DNA of 15,835 bases from an uncultured Methanomassiliicoccales archaeon (lineage in GTDB: Archaea; Thermoplasmatota; Thermoplasmata; SG8-5). A model generated the notes under the pieces. It was not told the origin of the DNA. It searched no databases and saw nothing but the letters and a program-made list of their open reading frames with translations. Where the stretch lies: assembly GCA_938004075.1 (NCBI GenBank), contig CALKWP010000122.1:1-15835 (forward strand). The letters run 5' to 3'. A program made the position numbers and the translations under genes. Of the stretch, positions 1 to 6,618 are shown piece after piece (position 1 is the stretch's first letter; each line of letters starts with the position of its first letter).

Positions 1-578
1 TCGGCGGCATCCTGTTCGGCCTGCTCTGGCTGGCCGCCGCCATCCATTTCACCCGGCGCAGCCGCCTGCATCATCGCGAATGGCTGGGCGGCATCGGGGT
101 CGGCATCATGATCGCCCTGGCGTGGACGACTACCTTCCGAATCGGCAGCCAGTCTTTCGACATCGTGCCGGTACAAAGCCTGAGCTTTACCGGACCGTCG
201 GCCGACGTGCTGATGCTGGTGCTATCGCCGCCGGGACAACCGTGGGATTTCGACATCGGCCTGGTGCCGGGCGTCGTGCTCGGTTCCTTCATCGCCGCAC
301 TGTGGGGACGAGAACTCAAACTGGAAGGCTTCAAGGATGGACACAGCATGCGCCGCTACATCGCCGGCGCCGTCTGCATGGGCTTTGGCGGCATGCTGGC
401 CGGCGGCTGCGCGGTCGGAGCGGGCATCTCTGGCGCCGCCATCTTCGCGCTCACCGCCTGGCTCGCCCTGATAGGCATGTGGCTAGGCGGCGGCCTGACC
501 AACTGGCTGGTCGACCGCCCCCGCCCGCACCCAGCGGGCACCACAGAGTCCATCGGCAAGGCCGCAGTGCAGCCCTGA
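1..578 (+). CDS. YeeE/YedE-family sulfur-compound transporter, C-terminal part
   Basis: The reading frame is open from the left edge, so the start lies outside the window; about 191 residues are visible. The protein is hydrophobic, with several glycine- and alanine-rich membrane helices. It contains the segment GGMLAGGCAVGAGISG (nt about 390-438), which matches the conserved Cys-containing loop of YeeE/YedE proteins; members such as TsuA import thiosulfate. A role in inner-membrane uptake of a reduced sulfur compound is inferred from the family. The tail after the last helix (from about nt 510) is polar and Pro-rich. The gene is convergent with the cytochrome gene, with only 14 nt between the stops. 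GC content is high, as in the cytochrome gene, so it belongs to the host backbone rather than the island. Confidence 0.85.
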   Translation, partial: GGILFGLLWLAAAIHFTRRSRLHHREWLGGIGVGIMIALAWTTTFRIGSQSFDIVPVQSLSFTGPSADVLMLVLSPPGQPWDFDIGLVPGVVLGSFIAALWGRELKLEGFKDGHSMRRYIAGAVCMGFGGMLAGGCAVGAGISGAAIFALTAWLALIGMWLGGGLTNWLVDRPRPHPAGTTESIGKAAVQP

Positions 579-592
579 ACCGCCGCCGGCGC

Positions 593-1195
593 TTACAAGC
601 TGCGCAGGTACTCGGCGACGGCGCGCGCCTCGTCGATCGACAGGCGCTTGGCAATATCCTGCATTTGAGCGTTGTCGTTGGTGCGCTTGCGCTCCTCGAA
701 CAGGTTCAATTGCGTTTCGATGTACAGCGTGTGCTGGCCGGCGATACGCGGCAGGACATCCGAGCCCGCCCCCTTGTCACCATGGCATTCGCGACACGGC
801 TGCAGGCCGTTGGCCGGATTGCCCTGTGTGTAGAGGCGCTCGCCAATCGCCCGCATCTCGCCATAGGCCGATTTGCCCTGCGATGGTTGCTGCTGGCTGA
901 AATAGTGGGCGACCGCGTGCATGTCATCATCGTCCATGTCGGCGACGATCTTGCGCATATCGTTACTCTCCCGGGCGCCGGACTTGAAGTTGCGCAACTG
1001 CTTCAGCAGGTAGGCCGCATTCTGGCCGGCCAGCTTGGGATAGAGCGGGCTGGAACTGTCGCCGGTGGCGCCATGGCAGAGAAAGCACTTGCCCATGACC
1101 ATTTCCTCGCCGCGCTGCATCAGGGCGAGTTCGTCCGCCGCCTGGGCAGCGCAAACGCTGCCGCTCGCCAACAAGGCAAAAAGCAGGCGACGCAT
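593..1195 (-). CDS. Diheme cytochrome c, cytochrome c4-like, periplasmic
   Basis: 200 residues. The start is the ATG at 1195, giving a typical signal peptide (MRRLLFALLASGSVCAAQA, cleavage near residue 20). A longer frame runs upstream to 1351, but that stretch overlaps the dut fragment in another frame and has no signal sequence. Two heme c attachment sites are visible, CFLCH at 37-41 and CRECH at 134-138, one per half of a duplicated cytochrome fold. Candidate axial methionines are M80 and M178. Size and double-domain layout fit the cytochrome c4 family, which carries electrons in the periplasm to terminal oxidases. The start overlaps the stop of the dut remnant (ATGA), so in the ancestral chromosome it was probably translated from the dut transcript; the island has separated it from that promoter. 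Confidence 0.9.
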   Translation of the reverse strand: MRRLLFALLASGSVCAAQAADELALMQRGEEMVMGKCFLCHGATGDSSSPLYPKLAGQNAAYLLKQLRNFKSGARESNDMRKIVADMDDDDMHAVAHYFSQQQPSQGKSAYGEMRAIGERLYTQGNPANGLQPCRECHGDKGAGSDVLPRIAGQHTLYIETQLNLFEERKRTNDNAQMQDIAKRLSIDEARAVAEYLRSL

Positions 1196-1395
1196 CACGA
1201 CTTCCCGGTACTGCCGAAGCCGCCCTCGCCGCGGTGGCTGGCATCGAAATCGTCGACAATGTTGAAGCCGACCTGCAATACCGGCACGATGACCAATTGG
1301 GCGATGCGGTCGAGCGGATTGATGGTGAAGCCGGCGTGGCCGCGATTCCACACCGACACCATCAGTTCGCCCTGGTAGTCACTGTCGATCAGTCC
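1195..1395 (-). pseudogene. dut: Host dut remnant: C-terminal third of dUTPase
   Basis: The frame encodes GLIDSDYQGELMVSVWNRG (motif III with the active-site Asp and Tyr), then RIAQLV (motif IV) and GEGGFGSTGK (motif V), ending at a TGA that overlaps the cytochrome start. This is the last 67 or so residues of a trimeric dUTPase, which hydrolyses dUTP to dUMP and pyrophosphate. Upstream of the Gly at 1393-1395 the match to the family stops abruptly (residues ILRISF in place of the usual GNLV), and an in-frame stop follows in the AT-rich segment about 40 nt further on. Motifs I and II are missing, so the fragment cannot be active alone. Its base composition matches the host genes to its left. 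The 5' part of the gene is expected at the far end of the island, outside the window. Confidence 0.85.
1199..1224. repeat. Near-repeat at the 3' ends of both dut copies (second copy 1491-1516)
   Basis: The last codons of the host remnant and of the island dut are identical at 22 of 26 positions, in the same orientation, 292 bases apart. The match encodes the conserved GGFGSTGKS end of dUTPase, so coding constraint can explain it. It could still serve as short homology for recombination between the two genes. Confidence 0.5.
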
Positions 1396-1486
1396 AAAGC
1401 TTATGCGCAAAATATTAGTCTCAATAAATTAAAACGCTTTTGATTCAACGCACTATAGCACAACAAGAGCAAAAGCATCTCATTTC
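1396..1486. other. AT-rich island terminus at the dut junction
   Basis: About 90 bases that are clearly AT-rich compared with both sides, with runs such as aaaatatt, aataaattaaaa and gcttttgattc, and no gene. It starts exactly where homology to host dut ends and stops at the end of the complete dut copy. GInt islands are described as having a short AT-rich 3' end opposite the ginABCD operon, and this stretch lies in that position. The true attachment core cannot be fixed because the other junction is outside the window. No terminator hairpin is seen, so transcription from the leftward genes may cross it into the dut remnant and the cytochrome gene. Confidence 0.6.
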
Positions 1487-1948
1487 TTATGACTTGCCAG
1501 TGCTTCCGAAGCCGCCTGTGCCGCGTTCCGTCTGAGTGGAGAACTCGTCAACATATCGAAGTGCAACCTGCACCACCGGCTGGAACATCAATTGAGCAAT
1601 ACGGTCGCCGGGCTGAACTTCAAAAGGCTCGTCACCGAAGTTTGCAAGGATGACCCCAATCTCTCCATGGTAGTCGGCGTCTACGACGCCAGGGGCGTTT
1701 AGAACAGCAACTTGATGCTTGAGCGCCAACCCCGAGCGTGAGGCAACCAGCGCAACCAAGGAGGGGTCCATCATGTTGATAGCCAGGCCGGTTTTGATGA
1801 GTGCGTTCTTGCCAGGAGCAATGCTGATTGGCGCCTCGATACAGGCACGGAGGTCCATGGCCGCCGAGCCCGGGGTTGCATAGGTCGGCAAGTCAATCTT
1901 GTCGCCCAAAAGAGGGTTTACGATGCGGGTTTCAATGCTACGAAACAT
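1487..1948 (-). CDS. dut: Complete dUTPase carried by the island
   Basis: 153 residues, the usual length for a trimeric bacterial dUTPase (dUTP to dUMP + PPi, keeping uracil out of DNA and supplying dUMP for dTMP synthesis). All five motifs are present: AAMDLRA (29-35), SRSGLA (70-75, a variant of PRSGLG), LNAPGVVDADYHGEI (83-97, with D90 and Y93), GDRIAQLM (114-121) and RGTGGFGSTG (142-151). ATG at 1948 is preceded 5 nt upstream by GAGGAA (1954-1959). It lies 19 nt after the serine recombinase gene and is probably expressed with it. Over the shared region it differs at roughly half the residues from the host remnant, so it is a foreign orthologue and not a local duplication. It most likely supplies the dUTPase lost through insertion. 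Confidence 0.93.
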   Translation of the reverse strand: MFRSIETRIVNPLLGDKIDLPTYATPGSAAMDLRACIEAPISIAPGKNALIKTGLAINMMDPSLVALVASRSGLALKHQVAVLNAPGVVDADYHGEIGVILANFGDEPFEVQPGDRIAQLMFQPVVQVALRYVDEFSTQTERGTGGFGSTGKS

Positions 1949-1964
1949 GTTTGTTCCTCAAAAA
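1949..1964 (-). promoter_or_regulatory. Strong ribosome binding site for island dut
   Basis: On the minus strand GAGGAA (1959-1954) stands 5 nt before the ATG at 1948, in the short gap after the recombinase gene. It supports this start and good translation of the cargo dUTPase. Confidence 0.6.
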
Positions 1965-1967
1965 ATG

Positions 1968-2555
1968 TTAACTGGAGCTCTGTATAGCGCCGGAGAGCTC
2001 GGCTCTTGATGCCTTCTGAATCTGACGATACAAGGTAGCCCTGGACACCCCAAGATTTTTCGCGACCTCGGATGACGGCATGCCCGAATCCAGTAGGCGC
2101 ATTGCTGACAGAATCTTGGACTCATCCATTTTTGGTCTTCTACCGCCCAGGCGTCCCCTTGCTCTAGCTGCCTTAAGGCCGGCGTTAGTGCGCTCTCGAA
2201 TCAGGTCACGCTCCATCTCAGCCAACGCAGCCATGACGTGGAAAAAGAACCGCCCAGCGGCGCTGCCTGTATCAATTCCATCAGTCAAACTCCGGAATTG
2301 AACCCCCAGCCCTTGAAGGGTTGCCACCAGTTCCACCAGCCCTTTTACTGAGCGCCCCAATCGGTCAAGCTTCCAGACCACCAAGGTATCGCCAGCACGG
2401 AGGAAACTGAATACCTCCGCCAGCCCCGGCCGGTCCTTCGCTGCGCCAGTCATGCGGTCAGTGCAGATTTTCTCGCACCCCGCCACCTTCAAAGCATCCA
2501 GTTGCAAGTCCAGATTTTGGTCGTCACCTGAAACTCTAGCGTATCCGATGAGCAC
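1968..2555 (-). CDS. Serine recombinase, resolvase/invertase family (Pin/Hin-like)
   Basis: 195 residues. The N-terminal catalytic domain begins GYARVSGDDQNLDLQ with the nucleophile S9 (the family more often has YARVSTxDQ). The segment KLDRLGRS (about 62-69) holds the conserved arginines, and the E-helix FHVMAALAEMERDLI follows at about 105-119. A C-terminal helix-turn-helix (SSEVAKNLGVSRATLYRQI) binds DNA. Family members cut and rejoin DNA for inversion or cointegrate resolution. The start is GTG at 2555, with AGGGGG 4 nt upstream. An ATG overlaps it at 2557 but is in another frame. It is co-directional with the dut gene 19 nt downstream. Its target is not visible: no convincing inverted crossover pair flanks any gene here, so it may be a transposon relic or an accessory recombinase of the island. 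Confidence 0.92.
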   Translation of the reverse strand: MLIGYARVSGDDQNLDLQLDALKVAGCEKICTDRMTGAAKDRPGLAEVFSFLRAGDTLVVWKLDRLGRSVKGLVELVATLQGLGVQFRSLTDGIDTGSAAGRFFFHVMAALAEMERDLIRERTNAGLKAARARGRLGGRRPKMDESKILSAMRLLDSGMPSSEVAKNLGVSRATLYRQIQKASRAELSGAIQSSS

Positions 2556-2565
2556 ATAGCCCCCT

Positions 2566-2600
2566 GTCTCATTACTTGTCTAAGTATACCACATTGAGAC
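2566..2600 (-). promoter_or_regulatory. Extended -10 promoter of recombinase/dut, flanked by inverted repeat
   Basis: On the minus strand TGGTATACT (2591-2583) fits an extended -10 element (TGnTATAAT). No good -35 is seen upstream, as is common for extended -10 promoters. Inverted arms GTCTCA (2566-2571) and TGAGAC (2595-2600) bracket it. That is the expected place for an operator, possibly for autoregulation by the recombinase, but the regulator is inferred. Confidence 0.4.
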
Positions 2601-2815
2601 TTTGAAAACGCGACAGTGTTTTGCAACACATCCGGAGTCAAAAAATTGTAACCGGACGGCGCCCCAGAATCTGTCTCACAAACCTTGGTTTTTGGAACAG
2701 CCCCGGGGTCAAATCTAGGCTTTGATTAAGCGCAGAACTAAGACCACGCAACCAATCCATCGTCCACTAAGTTACCTTGACGTTATCATGTTGAGATTTC
2801 CTACAAAGCAACATC

Positions 2816-2821
2816 GAAAGG
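2816..2821 (+). promoter_or_regulatory. Ribosome binding site of hsdM
   Basis: GAAAGG lies 7 nt before the ATG at 2829. Another ATG at 2825 is in a different frame and closer to the site, so 2829 is the supported start of the operon's first gene. Confidence 0.5.
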
Positions 2822-2828
2822 TTCATGC

Positions 2829-5435
2829 ATGAGCAATAACGCTATACAGAATCCCCTCAACGACTTGGTTGGAGATTCTGTGGCCAGACCTCATCGCAAA
2901 AAGCTGACGCTCACGCAGCTCGAGTCCTTCCTTTTGAAGGCAAGTGACATCCTCCGCGGCAACATGGATGCTTCGGAGTACAAAGAATACCTCTTCGGAA
3001 TGCTCTTCCTGAAGCGCTTGTCGGACCAGTTTGCTGCCGACCGCGCCGCCCTCCTCGCCGAAGAGAAGGCCAAGGGCTCGTCTGAAAAGGTCATCGAGAC
3101 CAAGCTCAATCACAAGCGCAGCCCCCACTACACCTTCTGGGTGCCAGAGCGTGCTCGCTGGGAGCTTGATGAGCCCATTACCCTCGAGAACGGCCAGCAG
3201 TTCCGTGGCCTGATGCACGTCAAGCAAAACGTCGGCGAGATGGTGAATAAAGCACTGGCTGCCATCGAAGAAGACAACAGCGACTCCCTGAGCGGCGTTC
3301 TCAAGCCCATCAATTTTGTTCACACCAAGGGCGACAAGAAGCGCGTACTGCCCGACGACAAAATTGTCGACCTCATCACCCACTTCAGCACGGTCAAGCT
3401 GGCCAACGCCGACTTCGAATTCCCCGACCTCCTTGGTGCGGGGTACGAGTACCTCATCAAGTACTTCGCAGACTCCGCCGGCAAGAAGGGTGGCGAGTTC
3501 TATACCCCTGCCCCCGTGGTTCGCCTGCTGGTTCAACTTCTCGAACCTATCGAAGGCATGTCAGTGTACGACCCCACCTGCGGCTCTGGCGGCATGCTGA
3601 TTCAGTCTGGTCAGTACGTTGAAGAAGCTGGTGGCAATCCGCAGCGTATGGCGCTGTATGGCCAGGAACTGTCCGGGACGACCTGGGCCATCTGCAAGAT
3701 GAACATGATTCTGCACGGCTACCGCGCAGCTGACATCCGCAACGAGGATGTGCTCGGCAAGCCGCAGCACATGACCGACGGCTCCCTGATGCGTTTCAAG
3801 CGAGTCCTGGCCAATCCCCCTTTCTCGCAGAACTACTCCAAGACGGAGATGCAGTTCCCTGAGCGCTTCCATACCTTCATGCCCGAGACCGGTAAGAAGG
3901 CAGACATGATGTTCGTTCAGCACATCGTGGCCACACTGGAACAAGAAGGCAAAGCTGCAGTGGTCATGCCGCATGGCGTACTGTTCCGTGGCGGCCCTGA
4001 AAAGGAAGCCCGCAAGAAAATCATCGAGGCCGGCAACCTGGAAGCCGTTATCGGGCTGCCACCTGGCTTGTTCTACGGTACGGGTATTCCAGCTTGCGTG
4101 CTGGTGCTCTCCAAGATTGGAGCGAAGGCGCGCAAGGAAGTGCTGTTCATCAACGCCGACCGAGAATTCAAGGAAGGTAAGAACCAAAACCTGCTCCGCC
4201 CTGAAGACATCGAGAAGATTGCCTACGTGTATCACGAACGCCTCGAGGTCAAAGGCTACTCAGAGCTGATTCCGACCGCTGCATTGAAGGATGAAGACTG
4301 GAACCTGAACATCCGTCGCTACGTCGACAACTCGCCACGCCCTGAGCCGCAGGACGTTCGCGCTCATATACACGGCGGAGTGCCCACAGTCGAGATTGAG
4401 GACCTTCAGGGCTATTGGGGCAACTATGTGACGCTACGCGACCAGCTTTTCGTTCGTCGTGCGGGAGATGCTGCTTACTGCGACTTTGCCCCGACTCTGA
4501 AGGCAGACAAAGCGCAAGCCAAGGTGCTGGTTGAAAGCAACGACTCAGTCAAAGCCGCCAACGCGAAATTCGCTGAGGCGCTGGCCACCTGGTGGCAAGG
4601 CAATGTTGCTGACCTGCAGCAGTTGCCTACGCTGGGCAGCTTCGTTCCATTGCGGAAGAAGTTCGCCCAGAGCCTTGAGGACACCTTGGTGCCTATGGGA
4701 CTGCTCGACAAGTTCCAAGTGCGCGGAGCGTTTGCCGAATTTGTCAGTGAGCTGACGACTGACTTCAAGTCGGTTGCAGCTTCTGGGTGGAATGCCGACC
4801 TGATTCCGGCCGATGACATTTTGGCCTCCCAATTCCCTGAAGTGTTGAAGGAGCTTCAAAACGCACAGGAAACCATCGCTCGCTTGCAAGGTGAGTTTGA
4901 GGCTGCGGAGCCTGGCGAGGGAGAGGAAGCCGAAGAGGTAGACCTTGAGACCTACGACTTCGACGAAAGTGGTGACGTACTGCCCAAGGCTGTTATTGAC
5001 GCCTTGAAAGCTCGCAAGAAGGAATTGTCTCGTGAAGCAAAGGCGCTGAAGAAGACAGCCCCTGCGGAAGCCAAGTTGCGTGAGGCGGCAGTATCGGAGG
5101 TTGAGGCTTTGATGTCCAAGCACGCAAAAAAGGAAGATGAGCTCAAGACCGCCAAGCAAACGGTGAAAGCCATTGAACTGAAGCGTGATGCCTTGGTGGA
5201 CAAGGCGCGCGACGACATCTCCGATAGGGATGCGGAAACGCTTATTCTCGAACGCTGGATGAAAACGCTACTCAGAGCCTATGAAAACCGTGTAGGTGCT
5301 TACCAGACACAGTTGGTGGGCAGGATTGAACTACTTTGGGGCAAATACGCGGTTACGTTGCTCGACATCCAAGCCAAGCGGACTGCTGCAGCGGTCAAGC
5401 TGAGCGCCTTTCTGAAGGAGAAAGGCTATGAGTAA
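2829..5435 (+). CDS. hsdM: Type I restriction-modification methyltransferase subunit HsdM
   Basis: 868 residues. With HsdS it forms the adenine-N6 methyltransferase that marks host DNA; with HsdR it forms the restricting complex. The N-terminal helical HsdM domain is at about 18-120 (KLTLTQLESFLLKASDILRG). The methyltransferase core begins near EFYTP (223-227); the SAM-binding motif DPTCGSGG is at 248-255 and the catalytic NPPF at 329-332. The protein is well above the roughly 500-530 residues of classical HsdM. The extra C-terminal part, from about 500 onward, is rich in Lys, Glu and Ala (for example KARKKELSREAKALKK) and looks largely coiled coil, with an acidic stretch (EPGEGEEAEEVDLE) near 697-710. 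It is the first gene of a six-gene operon; its end overlaps hsdS by 8 nt. GC content is clearly higher than in the hsdS-CBASS section that follows. Confidence 0.97.
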   Translation: MSNNAIQNPLNDLVGDSVARPHRKKLTLTQLESFLLKASDILRGNMDASEYKEYLFGMLFLKRLSDQFAADRAALLAEEKAKGSSEKVIETKLNHKRSPHYTFWVPERARWELDEPITLENGQQFRGLMHVKQNVGEMVNKALAAIEEDNSDSLSGVLKPINFVHTKGDKKRVLPDDKIVDLITHFSTVKLANADFEFPDLLGAGYEYLIKYFADSAGKKGGEFYTPAPVVRLLVQLLEPIEGMSVYDPTCGSGGMLIQSGQYVEEAGGNPQRMALYGQELSGTTWAICKMNMILHGYRAADIRNEDVLGKPQHMTDGSLMRFKRVLANPPFSQNYSKTEMQFPERFHTFMPETGKKADMMFVQHIVATLEQEGKAAVVMPHGVLFRGGPEKEARKKIIEAGNLEAVIGLPPGLFYGTGIPACVLVLSKIGAKARKEVLFINADREFKEGKNQNLLRPEDIEKIAYVYHERLEVKGYSELIPTAALKDEDWNLNIRRYVDNSPRPEPQDVRAHIHGGVPTVEIEDLQGYWGNYVTLRDQLFVRRAGDAAYCDFAPTLKADKAQAKVLVESNDSVKAANAKFAEALATWWQGNVADLQQLPTLGSFVPLRKKFAQSLEDTLVPMGLLDKFQVRGAFAEFVSELTTDFKSVAASGWNADLIPADDILASQFPEVLKELQNAQETIARLQGEFEAAEPGEGEEAEEVDLETYDFDESGDVLPKAVIDALKARKKELSREAKALKKTAPAEAKLREAAVSEVEALMSKHAKKEDELKTAKQTVKAIELKRDALVDKARDDISDRDAETLILERWMKTLLRAYENRVGAYQTQLVGRIELLWGKYAVTLLDIQAKRTAAAVKLSAFLKEKGYE

Positions 5436-6618
5436 TGCCATTCCTCGGAAGAGACTACAAGATTTCTGTCAGATTGAAATTGGCGGTACACCATCTCGGG
5501 GAGTGCCTGAATTCTGGGCCGAACAAGGGAAAGGTCATCCTTGGGTTGCCATTTCGGACTTGGGGCCTCGGCACATAACTAGCACGGCAGAGCAAATAAC
5601 TGATTCTGCAATTCCCAGAAGTAATGTTAAAGCAGTTCCAAGGGGAACTGTTTTAATGAGCTTCAAGCTAACTCTTGGGAGAATGGGGATTGCTGGCACT
5701 GACTTATTTACCAATGAAGCAATCGCAGCGTTTTATCCGGACACGAGCCAAGCTCTCCCTGAATGGTTGTACTACGCTCTTCCAGAGGCGGTAAGCACAG
5801 CGCAGTTCGATACAGCAGTAAAAGGGGCAACCCTTAATAAAGAAAAGCTACGTAACCTGATGGTGTTACTGCCCACCACGGTAGTTGAGCAAGAAGGCAT
5901 CGCCAATGTGCTGTCCGCACTGGATGAGCAGCTTGAGGCAACGGAGTCGCTAATTGAGAAGCTAACTCAGCGCCGTAAAGGACTGGTTCAGGAGCACCTT
6001 TTACCCGCAGCAACGTCTGCATCAACGGTCGCTCTGGGTGACGTTTGTTCAGTTATTACATCAGGCTCTCGAGGTTGGGCTCAATACTACGCACCCGAGG
6101 GAGACTTGTTCCTTCGGATAGGAAACCTAACCCGCGCACACCCAAATCTTCGTTTTGACGATGTGGTTTTTGTTAATCCACCCGCTGCTGGTGAGGGTCA
6201 GCGTACCCGACTGGAAGCTGGCGACGTATTGATTTCAATTACGGCCGACCTTGGAATTATTGGATGCATTCCAGAAAGCTTTGGCACCGCCTACATCAAC
6301 CAACATATCGCACTGGCTCGCCTTAGCGATGCAGACCTTGACCCTCGATGGGTGGCACATGTACTGGCCAGCCCATTCGGGTCTGAACAAATTTCCAAGC
6401 TCAATGATGGGGGAGCCAAGGCTGGATTGAACCTCACCACTATCAATGCATTGAGGGTGCCCAAGCCATCGCTCGAGACCCAAAAGGAATTGGCGGCTCT
6501 ATTGGATGCAGCCGATGAAGAAATTGCTTCTGAACAGGCTTTGGCTGTGAAGCTGCATCTTCAAAAACAAGGTCTCATGCGTGACCTTCTAACGGGCAAA
6601 ACACGGGTACTCCAGTGA
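5428..6618 (+). CDS. hsdS: Type I restriction-modification specificity subunit HsdS
   Basis: 396 residues; it recognises the bipartite DNA target for both methylation and restriction. There are two target-recognition domains, about 1-145 and 200-345. Each is followed by a conserved helical spacer (ANVLSALDEQLEATESLIEKL, shortened here, and the second at about 350-385), and each half ends in a similar motif, KGLVQEHLL and QGLMRDLL. ATG at 5428 has AAGGAG upstream inside the end of hsdM, and the genes overlap by 8 nt, so translation is coupled. It is AT-richer than hsdM, usual for exchangeable specificity genes. The two halves are not copies of each other, and no second hsdS or silent cassette is present. 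Confidence 0.95.
   Translation: MSNAIPRKRLQDFCQIEIGGTPSRGVPEFWAEQGKGHPWVAISDLGPRHITSTAEQITDSAIPRSNVKAVPRGTVLMSFKLTLGRMGIAGTDLFTNEAIAAFYPDTSQALPEWLYYALPEAVSTAQFDTAVKGATLNKEKLRNLMVLLPTTVVEQEGIANVLSALDEQLEATESLIEKLTQRRKGLVQEHLLPAATSASTVALGDVCSVITSGSRGWAQYYAPEGDLFLRIGNLTRAHPNLRFDDVVFVNPPAAGEGQRTRLEAGDVLISITADLGIIGCIPESFGTAYINQHIALARLSDADLDPRWVAHVLASPFGSEQISKLNDGGAKAGLNLTTINALRVPKPSLETQKELAALLDAADEEIASEQALAVKLHLQKQGLMRDLLTGKTRVLQ

Larger units (their letters stand above)
2556..2828. other. Divergent intergenic region between recombinase and hsdM
   Basis: About 270 bases with no gene, holding the promoters of two divergent units. Besides the recombinase promoter (separate entry) it contains two copies of TGTCTCA (2565-2571 and 2672-2678) and a near-repeat CCGGAGTCAAA / CCGGGGTCAAA (2632-2642 and 2703-2713). 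These could be operator half-sites or remnants of older transposon ends. For hsdM, a TTGACG (2777-2782) and a TATCAT (2784-2789) are present but not at a standard mutual spacing, so the hsd promoter is not resolved. Confidence 0.5.

Noticed and set aside
1196..1351. Longer cytochrome c with a 52-residue N-terminal extension
   Set aside because: The extension would bury the signal peptide and lies over the dut remnant in another frame.
80..1378. Plus-strand frame of 432 codons across the left part
   Set aside because: It is Arg-rich low-complexity sequence that runs across three genes in other frames; a product of high GC.
1195..1948. Tandem duplication of dut by replication slippage
   Set aside because: The two copies differ at about half of the residues in the shared region and in composition, so they have separate origins.
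3561..4235. Minus-strand frame of 224 codons inside hsdM
   Set aside because: It is a shadow of the methyltransferase core, with no independent signals.
5428..6618. Phase-variable hsdS controlled by the nearby serine recombinase
   Set aside because: The two halves of hsdS are not similar enough to recombine, there is no second hsdS or silent cassette, and no inverted crossover pair was found around the gene.
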